A stretch of DNA of 64,000 nucleotides, from assembly GCF_050410795.1 (NCBI RefSeq), contig NZ_CP191258.1, forward strand, positions 1,054,001 through 1,118,000, read 5' to 3'. The translations under genes were made by a program, and so were the position numbers. Numbering within the stretch: the stretch's first letter is position 1; each line of letters begins with the position of its first letter. Origin of the DNA: Fontivita pretiosa. Lineage in GTDB: Bacteria > Planctomycetota > Phycisphaerae > Tepidisphaerales > Tepidisphaeraceae. Below are positions 1 to 8,672 of this stretch, piece after piece. Below the pieces are notes generated by a model. The model was not told the DNA's origin. It saw nothing but the letters and a program-made list of their open reading frames with translations, and ran no database searches.

Positions 1-36
1 GATGAAGCCGTGGTGAAGCGCAATCGGATCTTGTGA
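1..36 (+). CDS. 3' end of an unidentified upstream gene (partial)
   Basis: Frame 1 is open from the window edge to a TGA at 34-36 and would encode the last 11 residues (ending KRNRIL) of a protein starting outside the window. A hairpin follows at 57-74, which fits a gene end. Too little is visible to name it. Confidence 0.3.
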   Translation, partial: DEAVVKRNRIL

Positions 37-56
37 GCACAAACCGCGTCCTGAGC

Positions 57-74
57 ATCCGGGCAAGCCCGGAT
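57..74 (+). terminator. Hairpin, possible terminator
   Basis: A perfect 7-bp stem (ATCCGGG / CCCGGAT) with a 4-base CAAG loop lies just after the partial upstream gene. T-rich stretches follow some 10 to 20 bases later rather than directly, so it is a weak terminator candidate. Confidence 0.35.
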
Positions 75-155
75 CAGTGGTTTGTTCGGGTTTTTCGCCA
101 AAGCTGTGATGCGTCGTTTGGTCTGTTCAGTTCGATACGATAGTTCTGCAATGCC

Positions 156-1139
156 ATGAGACCTCTTCGAGCCGCCACCGTGCAGTTTCAAAGCGTCAAC
201 GGCGACAAGCCGGCCAATCTCCAGAAGATTCGCAGCTTCGTGGAGCAGGCAGCGCAGCAGCGTGTGCAGCTCATCTGCTTTCCCGAGTGCTGCATTACGG
301 GTTACTGGTATCTGCGCAAGCTCGATCGTGAGCGGTTCGCGGCGCTGGCCGAGCCGGTCTTCGACGGACCCTCATCGCGGTTTTTGATGGAGCTGTCGCG
401 GCGGCATGGGATGACGATCGGCGCCGGCCTGATCGAAGCGGGCGACGACGGGCGATTCTACAACACCTTCGTGGTCGCCATGCCTGATGGGCAGTTTCGC
501 CGGCACCGCAAGCTGCACACCTTCGTCAGCGAATTCCTGAGCGACGGCAACGAGTACACCGTGTTTGACACGCCGCACGGTTGCCGCGTCGGCGTGCTGA
601 TCTGCTACGACAACAACATCATCGAGAACGTCCGCATCACCGCGCTGATGGGCGCCGAAGTGCTGCTGGCGCCGCACCAGACTGGGGGCTGCGCCACCAG
701 CAGCCCCCATGGCATGAAGCCGATCGACGTGAACCTCTGGGAAAACCGCCACAAGGATCCGGCAGCGATCGAGGCGGCGTTCCGCGGCGACAGTGGGCGC
801 GGGTGGCTGCTCCGCTGGCTTCCGGCCCGCGCCCATGACAACGGCATGTTCCTGATCTTCTCCAACGGCGTCGGGCGCGACGATGACGAGGTCCGCACTG
901 GAAACGCGATGATCCTGGATCCTTACGGTCGGATCATCGTCGAGACCTGGGAAGCCGCCGATCGCATGCTCGTGGCCGATCTTGATCCGGCCCTGCTGGA
1001 GCGCTGCACCGGGCGGCGCTGGATCACGACCCGCCGGCCCGAGCTGTATCACCCCTTGACCGTGCCAACCGGTCTGGAGCGGCCGACGCGCGTCAGCCGC
1101 TTCGAGGGCCTGAGCGTTGCCGGGCCATCGGCGTCGTGA
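156..1139 (+). CDS. Carbon-nitrogen hydrolase (nitrilase superfamily)
   Basis: 327-aa cytosolic amidase/nitrilase-fold enzyme that hydrolyses or transfers non-peptide C-N bonds. The catalytic triad is readable: Glu44 in FPE, Lys119 in HRKLH and Cys150 in ICYD. The body has family features such as a late GNAMILDPYGRII segment. A long insertion at about 170-215 (HQTGGCATSSPHG and following) is typical of a subgroup of long nitrilase-like proteins. The substrate cannot be inferred. It ends convergently with, and overlaps by 47 bases, the acyltransferase on the other strand. It lies beside the polyene-like locus but need not belong to it. Confidence 0.85.
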   Translation: MRPLRAATVQFQSVNGDKPANLQKIRSFVEQAAQQRVQLICFPECCITGYWYLRKLDRERFAALAEPVFDGPSSRFLMELSRRHGMTIGAGLIEAGDDGRFYNTFVVAMPDGQFRRHRKLHTFVSEFLSDGNEYTVFDTPHGCRVGVLICYDNNIIENVRITALMGAEVLLAPHQTGGCATSSPHGMKPIDVNLWENRHKDPAAIEAAFRGDSGRGWLLRWLPARAHDNGMFLIFSNGVGRDDDEVRTGNAMILDPYGRIIVETWEAADRMLVADLDPALLERCTGRRWITTRRPELYHPLTVPTGLERPTRVSRFEGLSVAGPSAS

Positions 1140-1830
1140 GCGCGCCGGCGCCAGATTCGCCGTGTTCGCGTCGACCCATCGCCTCGAGCAGTTGCCGGTA
1201 GAGCTGACGAAACGCCAGGCAAACTCGTTGCTCCAGCTCGGCTGCCGCATGGCGGGTATCGGCACGCGGATCGGGTTGCAGCGGCTGGCCGTAGATGATC
1301 CCGTATCGCGTGCGGCGAAGCGGCAGCCAGCCTGCGAATCGCGAGTAGGCCATCGAGTTGACGATCACGCAGGGAATGATCGGCACTCCAGCGAGAATGG
1401 CGATGCGTCCGATGCCCGGCTTTATCGAGCCGCCACTGACCACCGATTCGTCAATGCCGCGGAATTGTCCCTCGGGGAACATGGCCACAACTCTGCCCCG
1501 CGCCAGTCGATCCAGGATCCTGCGAACGGTTAGCGCATCGGGCCGCGAGCGATCGAGCGGAAACGCATTCATCGATCCGTAGAACCAGCCGAGCAGCGGG
1601 TTGCTGAATACCTCGACGATGCTCACGAAGTCCAGGTTCCGCCGCGTGTGTCGCATCAGAAGCGGGATGTCGTAGGGGCTGTGATGATTGGCGGCCAGGA
1701 TATACGGCCCGCGGCGTTGCGTGATGTCCGCGTTGATGATCGTCGGGCGCGAGGAAACCCAGAACGCCGGGTATCCCAGGTGCCACACGAGATTGTAGAA
1801 CAAGTCGCTCACGGCATGGCGTGCAGTCAA
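1093..1830 (-). CDS. PlsC-type 1-acylglycerol-3-phosphate acyltransferase-like protein
   Basis: Membrane-associated acyltransferase of the LPLAT/PlsC family. Motif I is NHHSPYD (H-x4-D), motif III is FPEGQFRG, and a hydrophobic IPIIP-type block (VPIIPCVI) follows. The start is taken as TTG at 1830, which overlaps the TGA stop of the upstream acyltransferase in a TTGA coupling; a GTG at 1812 is the alternative. About 245 aa. The C-terminal 50 residues are low-complexity and overlap the nitrilase gene end. Paired PlsC genes beside ACP, KS and HtrB genes suggest a role in placing an acyl or polyene chain on a glycerolipid-like carrier (inference). Confidence 0.8.
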   Translation of the reverse strand: MTARHAVSDLFYNLVWHLGYPAFWVSSRPTIINADITQRRGPYILAANHHSPYDIPLLMRHTRRNLDFVSIVEVFSNPLLGWFYGSMNAFPLDRSRPDALTVRRILDRLARGRVVAMFPEGQFRGIDESVVSGGSIKPGIGRIAILAGVPIIPCVIVNSMAYSRFAGWLPLRRTRYGIIYGQPLQPDPRADTRHAAAELEQRVCLAFRQLYRQLLEAMGRREHGESGAGALTTPMARQRSGPRSG

Positions 1831-2492
1831 GGAACCATCGCATCGTCGATCGCACAGGCCTGGCACAACTGTCGGTACGTTTGTGCGAATCGGCACTGAA
1901 GCTGCTCGGCCAGTATTTGTCGGGCCAGACGACGACCCGGCTGGCAGACCACGGGCATGACAGGCTTGCCGAAGCTCAGCCACAGCCTTCCGCGGCGCAT
2001 CGGCAGCCAGGGTTGCACGCAATTGAGTTTTTCAGTCCCGATGACGACGGCCGGGATGATGGGCACGCGTGCGCGATTGGCGATCAGGCACACCCCCTGC
2101 TTGATCGCCCCGCCGCGGATCACCGCGCGCGTTCCGGTGGCCACTCCTCCTTCGGGGAACATCCCGACGATCCGGCCCCTTCCCAGCCGCTGAAGCGCCG
2201 AGCGGATGGCGCTGACCGGCACGCCCCGACGGTTGACGGGGAACGAATCCACCATTCGCAGCAGTTTCGCCGCCAGCGGGTTCCGGAAAAACTCCACGCG
2301 CGCCATCCAGTCGATGTGGCGGTTGAGCACGCTGCTGACGACAAACGGTTCCAGGTGGCTGAGGTGCGTGCAGGCCAGCAGGAACGGCCCGCGCGCCGGC
2401 ACGCAATGCCGGTTCAGCACCTGCACCCGAACGCACTGCGAGAGAATGAACCTCCCCGCCACGATGGCGGCCGAATGTATCAGGCGACCCAT
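1827..2492 (-). CDS. PlsC-type acyltransferase
   Basis: 221-aa LPLAT-family acyltransferase. The N-terminal hydrophobic stretch precedes THLSHLEP, in which the usual HX4D motif reads H-x4-E, an unusual but conservative change. FPEGGVATG matches motif III and VPIIPAVVIG motif IV. It is first in a two-gene leftward operon coupled to the second acyltransferase by a 4-base overlap. The two are similar in layout and may be a diverged duplication. It is transcribed divergently from the ACP-FabZ gene, with 231 bases between. Confidence 0.82.
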   Translation of the reverse strand: MGRLIHSAAIVAGRFILSQCVRVQVLNRHCVPARGPFLLACTHLSHLEPFVVSSVLNRHIDWMARVEFFRNPLAAKLLRMVDSFPVNRRGVPVSAIRSALQRLGRGRIVGMFPEGGVATGTRAVIRGGAIKQGVCLIANRARVPIIPAVVIGTEKLNCVQPWLPMRRGRLWLSFGKPVMPVVCQPGRRLARQILAEQLQCRFAQTYRQLCQACAIDDAMVP

Positions 2493-2621
2493 TGATTCCA
2501 GGGATCAAGGCAGAAGGAGCAACGCTGAAGCGGGCAGTTGGGATGCTTCATGTGTCACCCGTCTGATTCCCAGTTTCGCGGCTGTCGCGCCGCCCGTCTC
2601 GCGTTGCGACAGGGGCGGGAT

Positions 2622-2627
2622 TATACT
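2622..2627 (+). promoter_or_regulatory. Possible -10 box of the polyene operon
   Basis: TATACT lies about 100 bases upstream of the ACP-FabZ start, in the divergent gap between the leftward acyltransferases and the large rightward operon. No good -35 box sits at 16-18 bases, so the assignment rests on the -10 alone. Confidence 0.3.
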
Positions 2628-2723
2628 TGCTGGTCTGACTTTTGGCGCGGTTGCGGCGTGCAAGAGTGCTGTGCGTCCGACTTCGCCGTTTTCCCTCGTG
2701 CGCCGCGTGCTGTGGCTGATGCG

Positions 2724-3428
2724 ATGCCCGAACCGCTGGATCCAAGCCTGCTTGAACAGATCAAGTCGATGCTCCGCCGGGATCTGAAGCTCGGACCGGA
2801 CCTGCACATCGCCGACGATATGCCTCTGTTCCAGAACAGCCAACTGGATCTGGATTCGCTGGATATCCTGCTGCTGGTGACGAACATCGAGAAACAGTTT
2901 GGCGTGCGGATCGGCAATGAGGCGGTGGGGCAGGCGGTGTTCAAGGATGTTGCCACGCTGGCGCGGTACGTGCAGCAGCAACGGGGCGGGCAATCGCCCG
3001 GCACGAGGGTGACTGAAGTCCATCTGGACAACTGGCTGGACAAGCTGCCGCATCGCGAGCCGTTCCGGTTCGTCAGTCGCGTGATCGAGGTCAAGCCCGG
3101 GCAGGGCGCGGCAGGCGAATGGCATGTGCGGGGAGACGAAGCATTTTTCGCGGGGCATTTTCCCGGTCGGCCAATCGTGCCGGGTGTGCTCATCGCCGAG
3201 GCGCTGGCGCAGGTATCGGGTCTTGCCGGCCCGGCGGACTCGCCGCCACAAGGCAAGCTGGCGCAGGTGGACATTCGTTTCGAGCAACCCGTCATTCCGC
3301 CGGCCCGGATCGAGCTGCGTTCGACGCTCGCCCGCGTGATGGGCTCGCTCCAGATGTATGAAGTGGTGGCAACGGTCGGCGGCAGTGTTGTGGCCCGTGG
3401 CAGGCTGACCCTTCAGCGCGGCGAGTGA
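2724..3428 (+). CDS. Acyl carrier protein - FabZ-like dehydratase fusion
   Basis: 234 aa with two domains. Residues 1-85 are an acyl carrier protein with the phosphopantetheine site in LDLDSLDIL. Residues 100-234 form a hot-dog-fold beta-hydroxyacyl-ACP dehydratase with the FabZ signature HFPGRPIVPGVLIAEALAQ. ATG at 2724 was chosen because upstream in-frame sequence is Cys-rich and not protein-like. ACP and dehydratase are usually separate proteins in aryl polyene clusters; here they are one polypeptide. It heads the rightward biosynthetic operon and would dehydrate beta-hydroxy intermediates to build the conjugated chain. Confidence 0.88.
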   Translation: MPEPLDPSLLEQIKSMLRRDLKLGPDLHIADDMPLFQNSQLDLDSLDILLLVTNIEKQFGVRIGNEAVGQAVFKDVATLARYVQQQRGGQSPGTRVTEVHLDNWLDKLPHREPFRFVSRVIEVKPGQGAAGEWHVRGDEAFFAGHFPGRPIVPGVLIAEALAQVSGLAGPADSPPQGKLAQVDIRFEQPVIPPARIELRSTLARVMGSLQMYEVVATVGGSVVARGRLTLQRGE

Positions 3429-3434
3429 TTCGAC

Positions 3435-4175
3435 ATGCGCGCCATCGCAGTGATCATCGCGATCTTGCTCAGCAGTGCGATCGGCGCCGAGTCGCCCACA
3501 AGCCGTCCAACCACTACCTCCACCCAACCCGCCGATCAGGTCGATCCGCAACTGTGGAATCGACTCATCCAGATTGATCAGCGCGCCGGGCTGATCCGGG
3601 ACCTGACCGCCGAATTCGAGCAGCAAAAGTTCACGCCGCTGCTGAAAAAACCGCTGAGCAGTCGAGGCATCGTCCGCGCCACCCGCACGCTGATGCGATG
3701 GGACACGACCGAGCCGCAGCCGACGGTGATGATCATCACCCCAAACGAAGCGAGCATCTACTATCCGACCGAGAAGCTCCAGGAGATCTATCCGATCAGC
3801 GGGCAGCTTGGGGCACTGGCGGCATCTCCGCTGCCCAACCTGCAACTGCTCAGGCAGCACTTCATTGTCGAGGCCGATTCGGTCAGTGAGCTGGACGCCA
3901 CGCTTGCAGGCCGCTCGGGAGATTACATCGCGCTGCGTCTGCGGCCAGTGGACCAATCACTCCGCGAACACGTGGCGCAGGTTCGTGTGTTGATCGACAC
4001 CACAACCGCTTTTATGATCCGCACCGAAATGTTGGACGCTGATGGCGAGAAGACGATCCTGACGTTCGGCAAGATTCAGGCGAACACGAACCTGGACGAG
4101 GCGCAACTGCGTCGCCTGCGCCTGCCGGCGGACGTCAGGCTCGTGCGTCCGCTGGAAGGGCTGGCGCCACGCTGA
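3435..4175 (+). CDS. LolA-like outer-membrane lipoprotein carrier protein
   Basis: 246 aa with an N-terminal signal peptide (MRAIAVIIAILLSSAIGA), then a Thr/Pro-rich spacer and a LolA-type fold. Recognisable features are LTAEFEQQKFTPLLKKPL, SRGIVRAT and MRWDTTEPQPTVMIIT, as in LolA-like proteins of aryl polyene clusters (LolA/DUF1571-type). It acts in the periplasm and probably shuttles a lipidated product to the outer membrane. It follows the ACP-FabZ stop by 6 bases. Confidence 0.82.
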   Translation: MRAIAVIIAILLSSAIGAESPTSRPTTTSTQPADQVDPQLWNRLIQIDQRAGLIRDLTAEFEQQKFTPLLKKPLSSRGIVRATRTLMRWDTTEPQPTVMIITPNEASIYYPTEKLQEIYPISGQLGALAASPLPNLQLLRQHFIVEADSVSELDATLAGRSGDYIALRLRPVDQSLREHVAQVRVLIDTTTAFMIRTEMLDADGEKTILTFGKIQANTNLDEAQLRRLRLPADVRLVRPLEGLAPR

Positions 4176-4223
4176 GCGGCGCCCAATTCATCCGACGTAC
4201 TCTGGCGTATCTGTCGTATCACG

Positions 4224-5240
4224 GTGAAATCGATCGCCGCCGGACAACCACGCCTGGCCTCAGCCGGGTCCGTACGCTGGCCTTCACGCCGGACAGCGGA
4301 ATGGTCGGCCGGTTGGCTTACGGCGCTGTTCTGGCTGGCGGGTCGCGCCCGGTGGATCGCGCGGCGGCTGCGACATCCGGTTACGTGGCTGGTGCCGCGG
4401 TGCTCCAGCGCCGTTCGCCATGCAGCCTTCGCCAACGCCCGGCGGATCCTCGGCCCGGACGTTTCCCCCCGGCAGTGCATGCGCTTTGCCCAGGCAGTCG
4501 TCGCACGCTTCTACGACTTCGTGCTGGACATCGCCGCCAGTGCCCGGCAAACGCCCAGCCAGCTTCGTCAAAGGATCGATTCGATCGAAGGACGCGAAGC
4601 CTATCTGGCCCGGCGGCGAAGCGGAGGCGGCGCAGTCATCGTCACCGCCCACATGGGTAGCTTCGAGCTTGGGCTGGCCGCCCTGGCGCAGATCGAACCG
4701 CACATCCATGTTGTGTTCAAGCGGGATCCGTTCGGCGGCTTCGAGCAAATGCGTCAACAACTTCGCGACGTGCTGGGCGTGCATGAGGTCGCGATTGATG
4801 ACGGATGGCACAGTTGGCTGAAGCTGCGCGATGCGCTGCGGGAGAATCAGGTGGTGGTGCTCCAGGCCGATCGCGCCCTGCCGGGACAGAAGGCACTGGA
4901 TGTGCCGATGCTGCACGGACACCTGCGACTGCCCCTGGGGCCACTGAAGCTGGCGCAGATCGCCGCAAGCCCCGTATTTCCGGTCTTCACGATCTGCACC
5001 ACCCCCGGCCGATGCCGCCTGTTCATTGAGCCGCCGATCGAAGTAACCGCCGAGGACCAGATCGCACCGGCGATGCAGCGGATCGCACAGACCCTGGCGA
5101 AGTTCATCCGGCAGTATCCGGATCAGTGGCTTGTTCTGTGGCCGTCGTTTGTCGAAGACGCGCCCGGCTTCAGTGATGGAACTGACTCTGTTTCACCGGA
5201 AGCGCAGTCCTGGCCGCAGGACAGGAGTTGTACACGATGA
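4224..5240 (+). CDS. LpxL/HtrB-type lysophospholipid acyltransferase
   Basis: 338-aa inner-membrane acyltransferase. After a basic, Trp-rich N-terminus it carries TAHMGSFELG, the HX4E catalytic motif of lipid A late acyltransferases, and LQADRALPGQ. GTG at 4224 is used as start. Its stop overlaps the next start (ATGA, 5237-5240), implying translational coupling to the ketosynthase gene. In aryl polyene loci such enzymes are thought to link the polyene to a lipid anchor; that role is inferred here from context. Confidence 0.83.
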   Translation: MKSIAAGQPRLASAGSVRWPSRRTAEWSAGWLTALFWLAGRARWIARRLRHPVTWLVPRCSSAVRHAAFANARRILGPDVSPRQCMRFAQAVVARFYDFVLDIAASARQTPSQLRQRIDSIEGREAYLARRRSGGGAVIVTAHMGSFELGLAALAQIEPHIHVVFKRDPFGGFEQMRQQLRDVLGVHEVAIDDGWHSWLKLRDALRENQVVVLQADRALPGQKALDVPMLHGHLRLPLGPLKLAQIAASPVFPVFTICTTPGRCRLFIEPPIEVTAEDQIAPAMQRIAQTLAKFIRQYPDQWLVLWPSFVEDAPGFSDGTDSVSPEAQSWPQDRSCTR

Positions 5241-7633
5241 GCCATCGGACGTCCGAAAGCTCGATCGTCATCACCGGCACGGGACTGGTCACGTGTCTGG
5301 GACTGACGCCCGTGCAAACCTGGAATGCGGTCTGTGCCGGGCGGTGCGGCATGGGCACGATCAGCGCCATCGAATCGCAACTGCCGTCGGAAAGCACCGG
5401 CGGGCAGGCGGTCGATCTGCCGGAGGACTTTGAATCGAATCTGCCCCGCGAGGCGCGATATCTTCGCTTCACGATCCTCCAGGCGGCGAGCGAAGCGGGC
5501 ATCAACCTCGCCGACGCCGCCCCTGCCCCGCGGCGGGCGATCATCCTCGGCACAACCCTGCACGGCATGCGCGCCGGCGGACGGTTCCTGCGCAGCGGCA
5601 AGTTCGACGAGCTGCGCGCGTTTCTGGCCGGACATACCCTCGGGCTGGCGTGCGGCGGGCTGACGATCGGCGGGCTGGCGGCTACCACCTGCTCGGCATG
5701 CTCCTCCAGTCTGGGCAGCATTGCGCTGGCGGCAACACTGCTGGAGTCGGGGCAGTACGACCTGTTGATCGCCGGCGGATACGACACGATCAGCGAGTAT
5801 GTCTGGGGCGGGTTCAACAGCCTGCGGCTGGTGGCCCAGGGTCCGCTGCGACCGTTTGCTCGCGACCGTGGGGGCATGAAGCTGGCCGAAGGCTACGGAA
5901 TCGTCGTATTGGAGCGGGAATCCGACGCCAGGCAACGCGGGGCACGGATTCTGGCCCGGGTGGCAGGCTGGGGCGAGTCGGCTGATGCGCATCACCTGAC
6001 GCAGCCTCATCCGCAGGGCACCGGCGCAGCGCAGGCGATGGCACAGGCGCTGGAGCGTGCCGGGCTGCATCCGCCGGATATCGGGCTGATTGCTGCCCAC
6101 GCCACCGGCACCGCCGACAACGACGCCGCCGAACGCGCCGCCATGGCCGCCGTCTTCGCTCACCATCTGCGGAACATCCCCGTCGTCGGATTCAAAAGTC
6201 ATCTTGGCCACACACTCGGCGGCGCAGGCGCCGTCGAGCTGATTCTCTCCCTGATGGCGCTGAACCATCAGACCATCCCCCCCTGCGCCAATGTCTCCGC
6301 CGACGACATCGAGTTCCCCGAGCTTTCCGTAGTGACCGGACAGGCACGCACCGCCAGCATTCGCGCAACGCTGAACACGTCGCTGGGCTTCGGCGGGGCC
6401 AACACGTGCGTGATTCTCACAAAACCCACGGACGCTGCCGATCGCGCCGCAAGTGGACAGAGCCTGCAACGTCTACGATCCGCTTTGTCATCAGGAAACA
6501 GCCACTATTCGGGTCGCACATCGGCAACGCGCGAAGTGTTGATCAGCGGGATCGGTGTTGTGGTTGGGGGCATTGTCGGCAACGAGGCTTTTGGACGGTG
6601 GATCGAACGGCCGGGCGGGCCGGCGTGGCAGGGCCACTGGCCGCAGATCAGCGACGCCGAGCTTGAGGGGCTGATCAATGCCCGTCGGGTGCGGCGGATG
6701 AGCCAGTACGTCAAGCTTCAGCTTGCTGCCGCCACCATCGCCTGCCGCCAGGCGGGCATCGCCGACATCCCCGCGTTCGCACAGGACAGTGCGGCGGTTG
6801 TGGGGACGATGCACGGATCGGCGGGATACAGCTTGAGCTATTACCAGCAGATCGTGAGCGAGGGGATCGGCGCCGCCAACCCGATGCTGTTCGCCGAGGC
6901 GGTTCCCAACTCCGGCGCGGCGCAGCTCAGCCTGATGCTTGGGCTGCGAGGCGCCTGCCAGTCGATCATCGGCACGCGAACCAGCGGGCTTGACGCTCTG
7001 AACCTGGCGGCCAGCCGGATCGCCAGCGGCGTGTGGGATCGGGCGATCGTCGGCGCGGGCGAAGAGCAGTGCCCAATCATCGAGCAGGCGTACCAGCATT
7101 GCGGATTGGCCGCGACATCGCTGCCCGCGGCGGCGCCGTTCGCGCAGGATCACGGCTTCTGTATGGCCTGTGGCAGTGTCGCTGTGGTGCTGGAATCAGC
7201 TCAGTCGCTTGAGCGCCGTGGCGGCCGGGCGCTGGCGCGGCTGACCAGTTGGGCCGCAGGACGCGGCGAGCGCGGCGGCGACCTGCCCAACACGCTGGCA
7301 CGCTGCATTCATCAGCTTGGGCAGATCGATGGGATCGTCAGCTCGGCCTGCGGGACGTGGATCGACCGCGCCGAGGCACTGGCGATCCGCCGCGCGGAGT
7401 TCGGCGGCGTGGTGTCAAGCATCTATGGCCATGTGCCAGAGCTTTTCAGCGCGATGCCGCTGGCGGGGCTGGCGGCGGTGCTGCTGAGCGGGCGGATGCC
7501 GCGGCTGTCGACACCCGCGGCGCAGTTGGGTTTTTCGCCGGCCAGCGGCGGCGAAACGCCGCGATGCTTCGCGGTGCTGTGCAGCGACTTCGCCGGTAGT
7601 GTGGCCGCCACGCGAATCGAGTTGCCGGGATGA
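5237..7633 (+). CDS. Ketosynthase - degenerate ketosynthase (KS-CLF-like) fusion
   Basis: 798-aa double beta-ketoacyl-ACP synthase. The first KS (about residues 8-395) has a full Cys-His-His triad: Cys155 in SACSSS, His288 in AHATGTAD and His325 in KSHLGHT. The second (about 432-795) keeps the fold (SGLDALNLA, GHVPELFSAMPLAG) but the catalytic Cys position reads Arg (GTRTSG, about residue 581) and HGTGT is replaced by ACGTW. This is the pattern of a chain-length factor. ATG at 5237 follows an AGGAG site and overlaps the upstream stop. It is the chain-extending core of the locus. Confidence 0.9.
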   Translation: MSHRTSESSIVITGTGLVTCLGLTPVQTWNAVCAGRCGMGTISAIESQLPSESTGGQAVDLPEDFESNLPREARYLRFTILQAASEAGINLADAAPAPRRAIILGTTLHGMRAGGRFLRSGKFDELRAFLAGHTLGLACGGLTIGGLAATTCSACSSSLGSIALAATLLESGQYDLLIAGGYDTISEYVWGGFNSLRLVAQGPLRPFARDRGGMKLAEGYGIVVLERESDARQRGARILARVAGWGESADAHHLTQPHPQGTGAAQAMAQALERAGLHPPDIGLIAAHATGTADNDAAERAAMAAVFAHHLRNIPVVGFKSHLGHTLGGAGAVELILSLMALNHQTIPPCANVSADDIEFPELSVVTGQARTASIRATLNTSLGFGGANTCVILTKPTDAADRAASGQSLQRLRSALSSGNSHYSGRTSATREVLISGIGVVVGGIVGNEAFGRWIERPGGPAWQGHWPQISDAELEGLINARRVRRMSQYVKLQLAAATIACRQAGIADIPAFAQDSAAVVGTMHGSAGYSLSYYQQIVSEGIGAANPMLFAEAVPNSGAAQLSLMLGLRGACQSIIGTRTSGLDALNLAASRIASGVWDRAIVGAGEEQCPIIEQAYQHCGLAATSLPAAAPFAQDHGFCMACGSVAVVLESAQSLERRGGRALARLTSWAAGRGERGGDLPNTLARCIHQLGQIDGIVSSACGTWIDRAEALAIRRAEFGGVVSSIYGHVPELFSAMPLAGLAAVLLSGRMPRLSTPAAQLGFSPASGGETPRCFAVLCSDFAGSVAATRIELPG

Positions 7634-7696
7634 CTTTCTCATCGGCGACGTGATAATGACTCGCCTTGGTCAGCATGGAATCTCACGAGGGCAGGG

Positions 7697-8650
7697 ATGA
7701 CCACACTGAACCAGCACATCCGAGCCAGTGCGATCAGGCAGGGACGGGGATGCGACCTGTGGCCGCCAGCGTGGGTGTGGCAACTGCTGGAGCTGACTTC
7801 ACCGCCGCTCCGTCGCCAAAGCGATGGCTTGGAGTTGACGGTGTATCGTGGCTCAGGCTGCACGCTGGCGTGCGTGTGCCTGCGTGACGCGGTGGTGGCG
7901 GCGGCCGATGCGCTGGAGCAGCGCACCGTCGAAATCTACCGGCTGCTGCGCGAGGTGTTGAGCGATTCGCCGCACCCCTGGCCGGTGCGGGTCTGGAACT
8001 TCCTCCCCCATATTCATCAGCGGATGGATGCGCAGCGCGACCGGTACATGGTTTTCAACGCCGGGCGGTTCAACGCCTATTGCCAATGGTTCGGCCGTCC
8101 CAACCTGCCGCAGCACGTGCCAACCGCTTCGGGCGTGGGACACCGGGGCAGCGATCTGGTGGTGCACTGTCTGGCCGCGGCAGAGCCAGCAGAAGCGATC
8201 GAAAATCCGCGGCAGGTACCGGCGATCGGGTATTCCAGGCGCTACGGTCCCCTGCCGCCGTGCTTCGTCCGCGCCACGCTGCTGAAGCATCCCCGCAACA
8301 AACGACCGATGCTGCTGGTCGGGGGCACCGCCAGCATCCGCGGCGAAGACAGCATGTATCCGGCCGACCTGCCGAAACAAACCGGCGAAACGCTTGAGAA
8401 TCTGAGGACGCTGTTGCTGGCGGCGCGGAAGCGGGCGGGAATGCCGGACGGCCCCGGGGGCACCGACCCCCTGGCCGCGTTCCGATCGCTGCGCGTGTAC
8501 CATCCTGCCATCGCCGATCGACCGTGGATCGCCGCTGCGCTTCAGCGGCGTTTTACCGGCCTGATCGGGCCAGTCGAGCTGCTGCGCGCGGATCTGTGCC
8601 GCGCCGAGCTGTTGATCGAAATCGAAGGCGTGGCCGAACTGGCCTGCTGA
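7697..8650 (+). CDS. Chorismatase-family protein (XanB2/FkbO-like), hydroxybenzoate synthase
   Basis: 317 aa. Several blocks match chorismatases: PVRVWNFLPHI, GRFNAYCQWF, PTASGVGHRGSDLVV, ENPRQVPAIGYSRRYGP and GGTASIRGEDS. These enzymes convert chorismate to 3- or 4-hydroxybenzoate or a dihydro diol; XanB2 supplies 3-hydroxybenzoate as starter for xanthomonadin. The GHxS that often follows GTASI in the family reads GEDS here, so the exact product is uncertain. Placement between the KS-CLF and the halogenase-like and ligase genes strongly suggests that it makes the aromatic starter. The start follows AGGGCAGGG. Confidence 0.8.
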   Translation: MTTLNQHIRASAIRQGRGCDLWPPAWVWQLLELTSPPLRRQSDGLELTVYRGSGCTLACVCLRDAVVAAADALEQRTVEIYRLLREVLSDSPHPWPVRVWNFLPHIHQRMDAQRDRYMVFNAGRFNAYCQWFGRPNLPQHVPTASGVGHRGSDLVVHCLAAAEPAEAIENPRQVPAIGYSRRYGPLPPCFVRATLLKHPRNKRPMLLVGGTASIRGEDSMYPADLPKQTGETLENLRTLLLAARKRAGMPDGPGGTDPLAAFRSLRVYHPAIADRPWIAAALQRRFTGLIGPVELLRADLCRAELLIEIEGVAELAC

Positions 8651-8672
8651 TCCGTCCGGAGGAAAGCTGAAC

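Noticed and set aside
2505..3956. Minus-strand frame (483 aa) opposite ACP-FabZ and LolA
   Set aside because: Runs antisense to two recognisable genes and shows only Gln/Arg/His-rich sequence.
5170..6469. Minus-strand frames opposite the ketosynthase
   Set aside because: No motif; the plus strand has full ketosynthase signatures.
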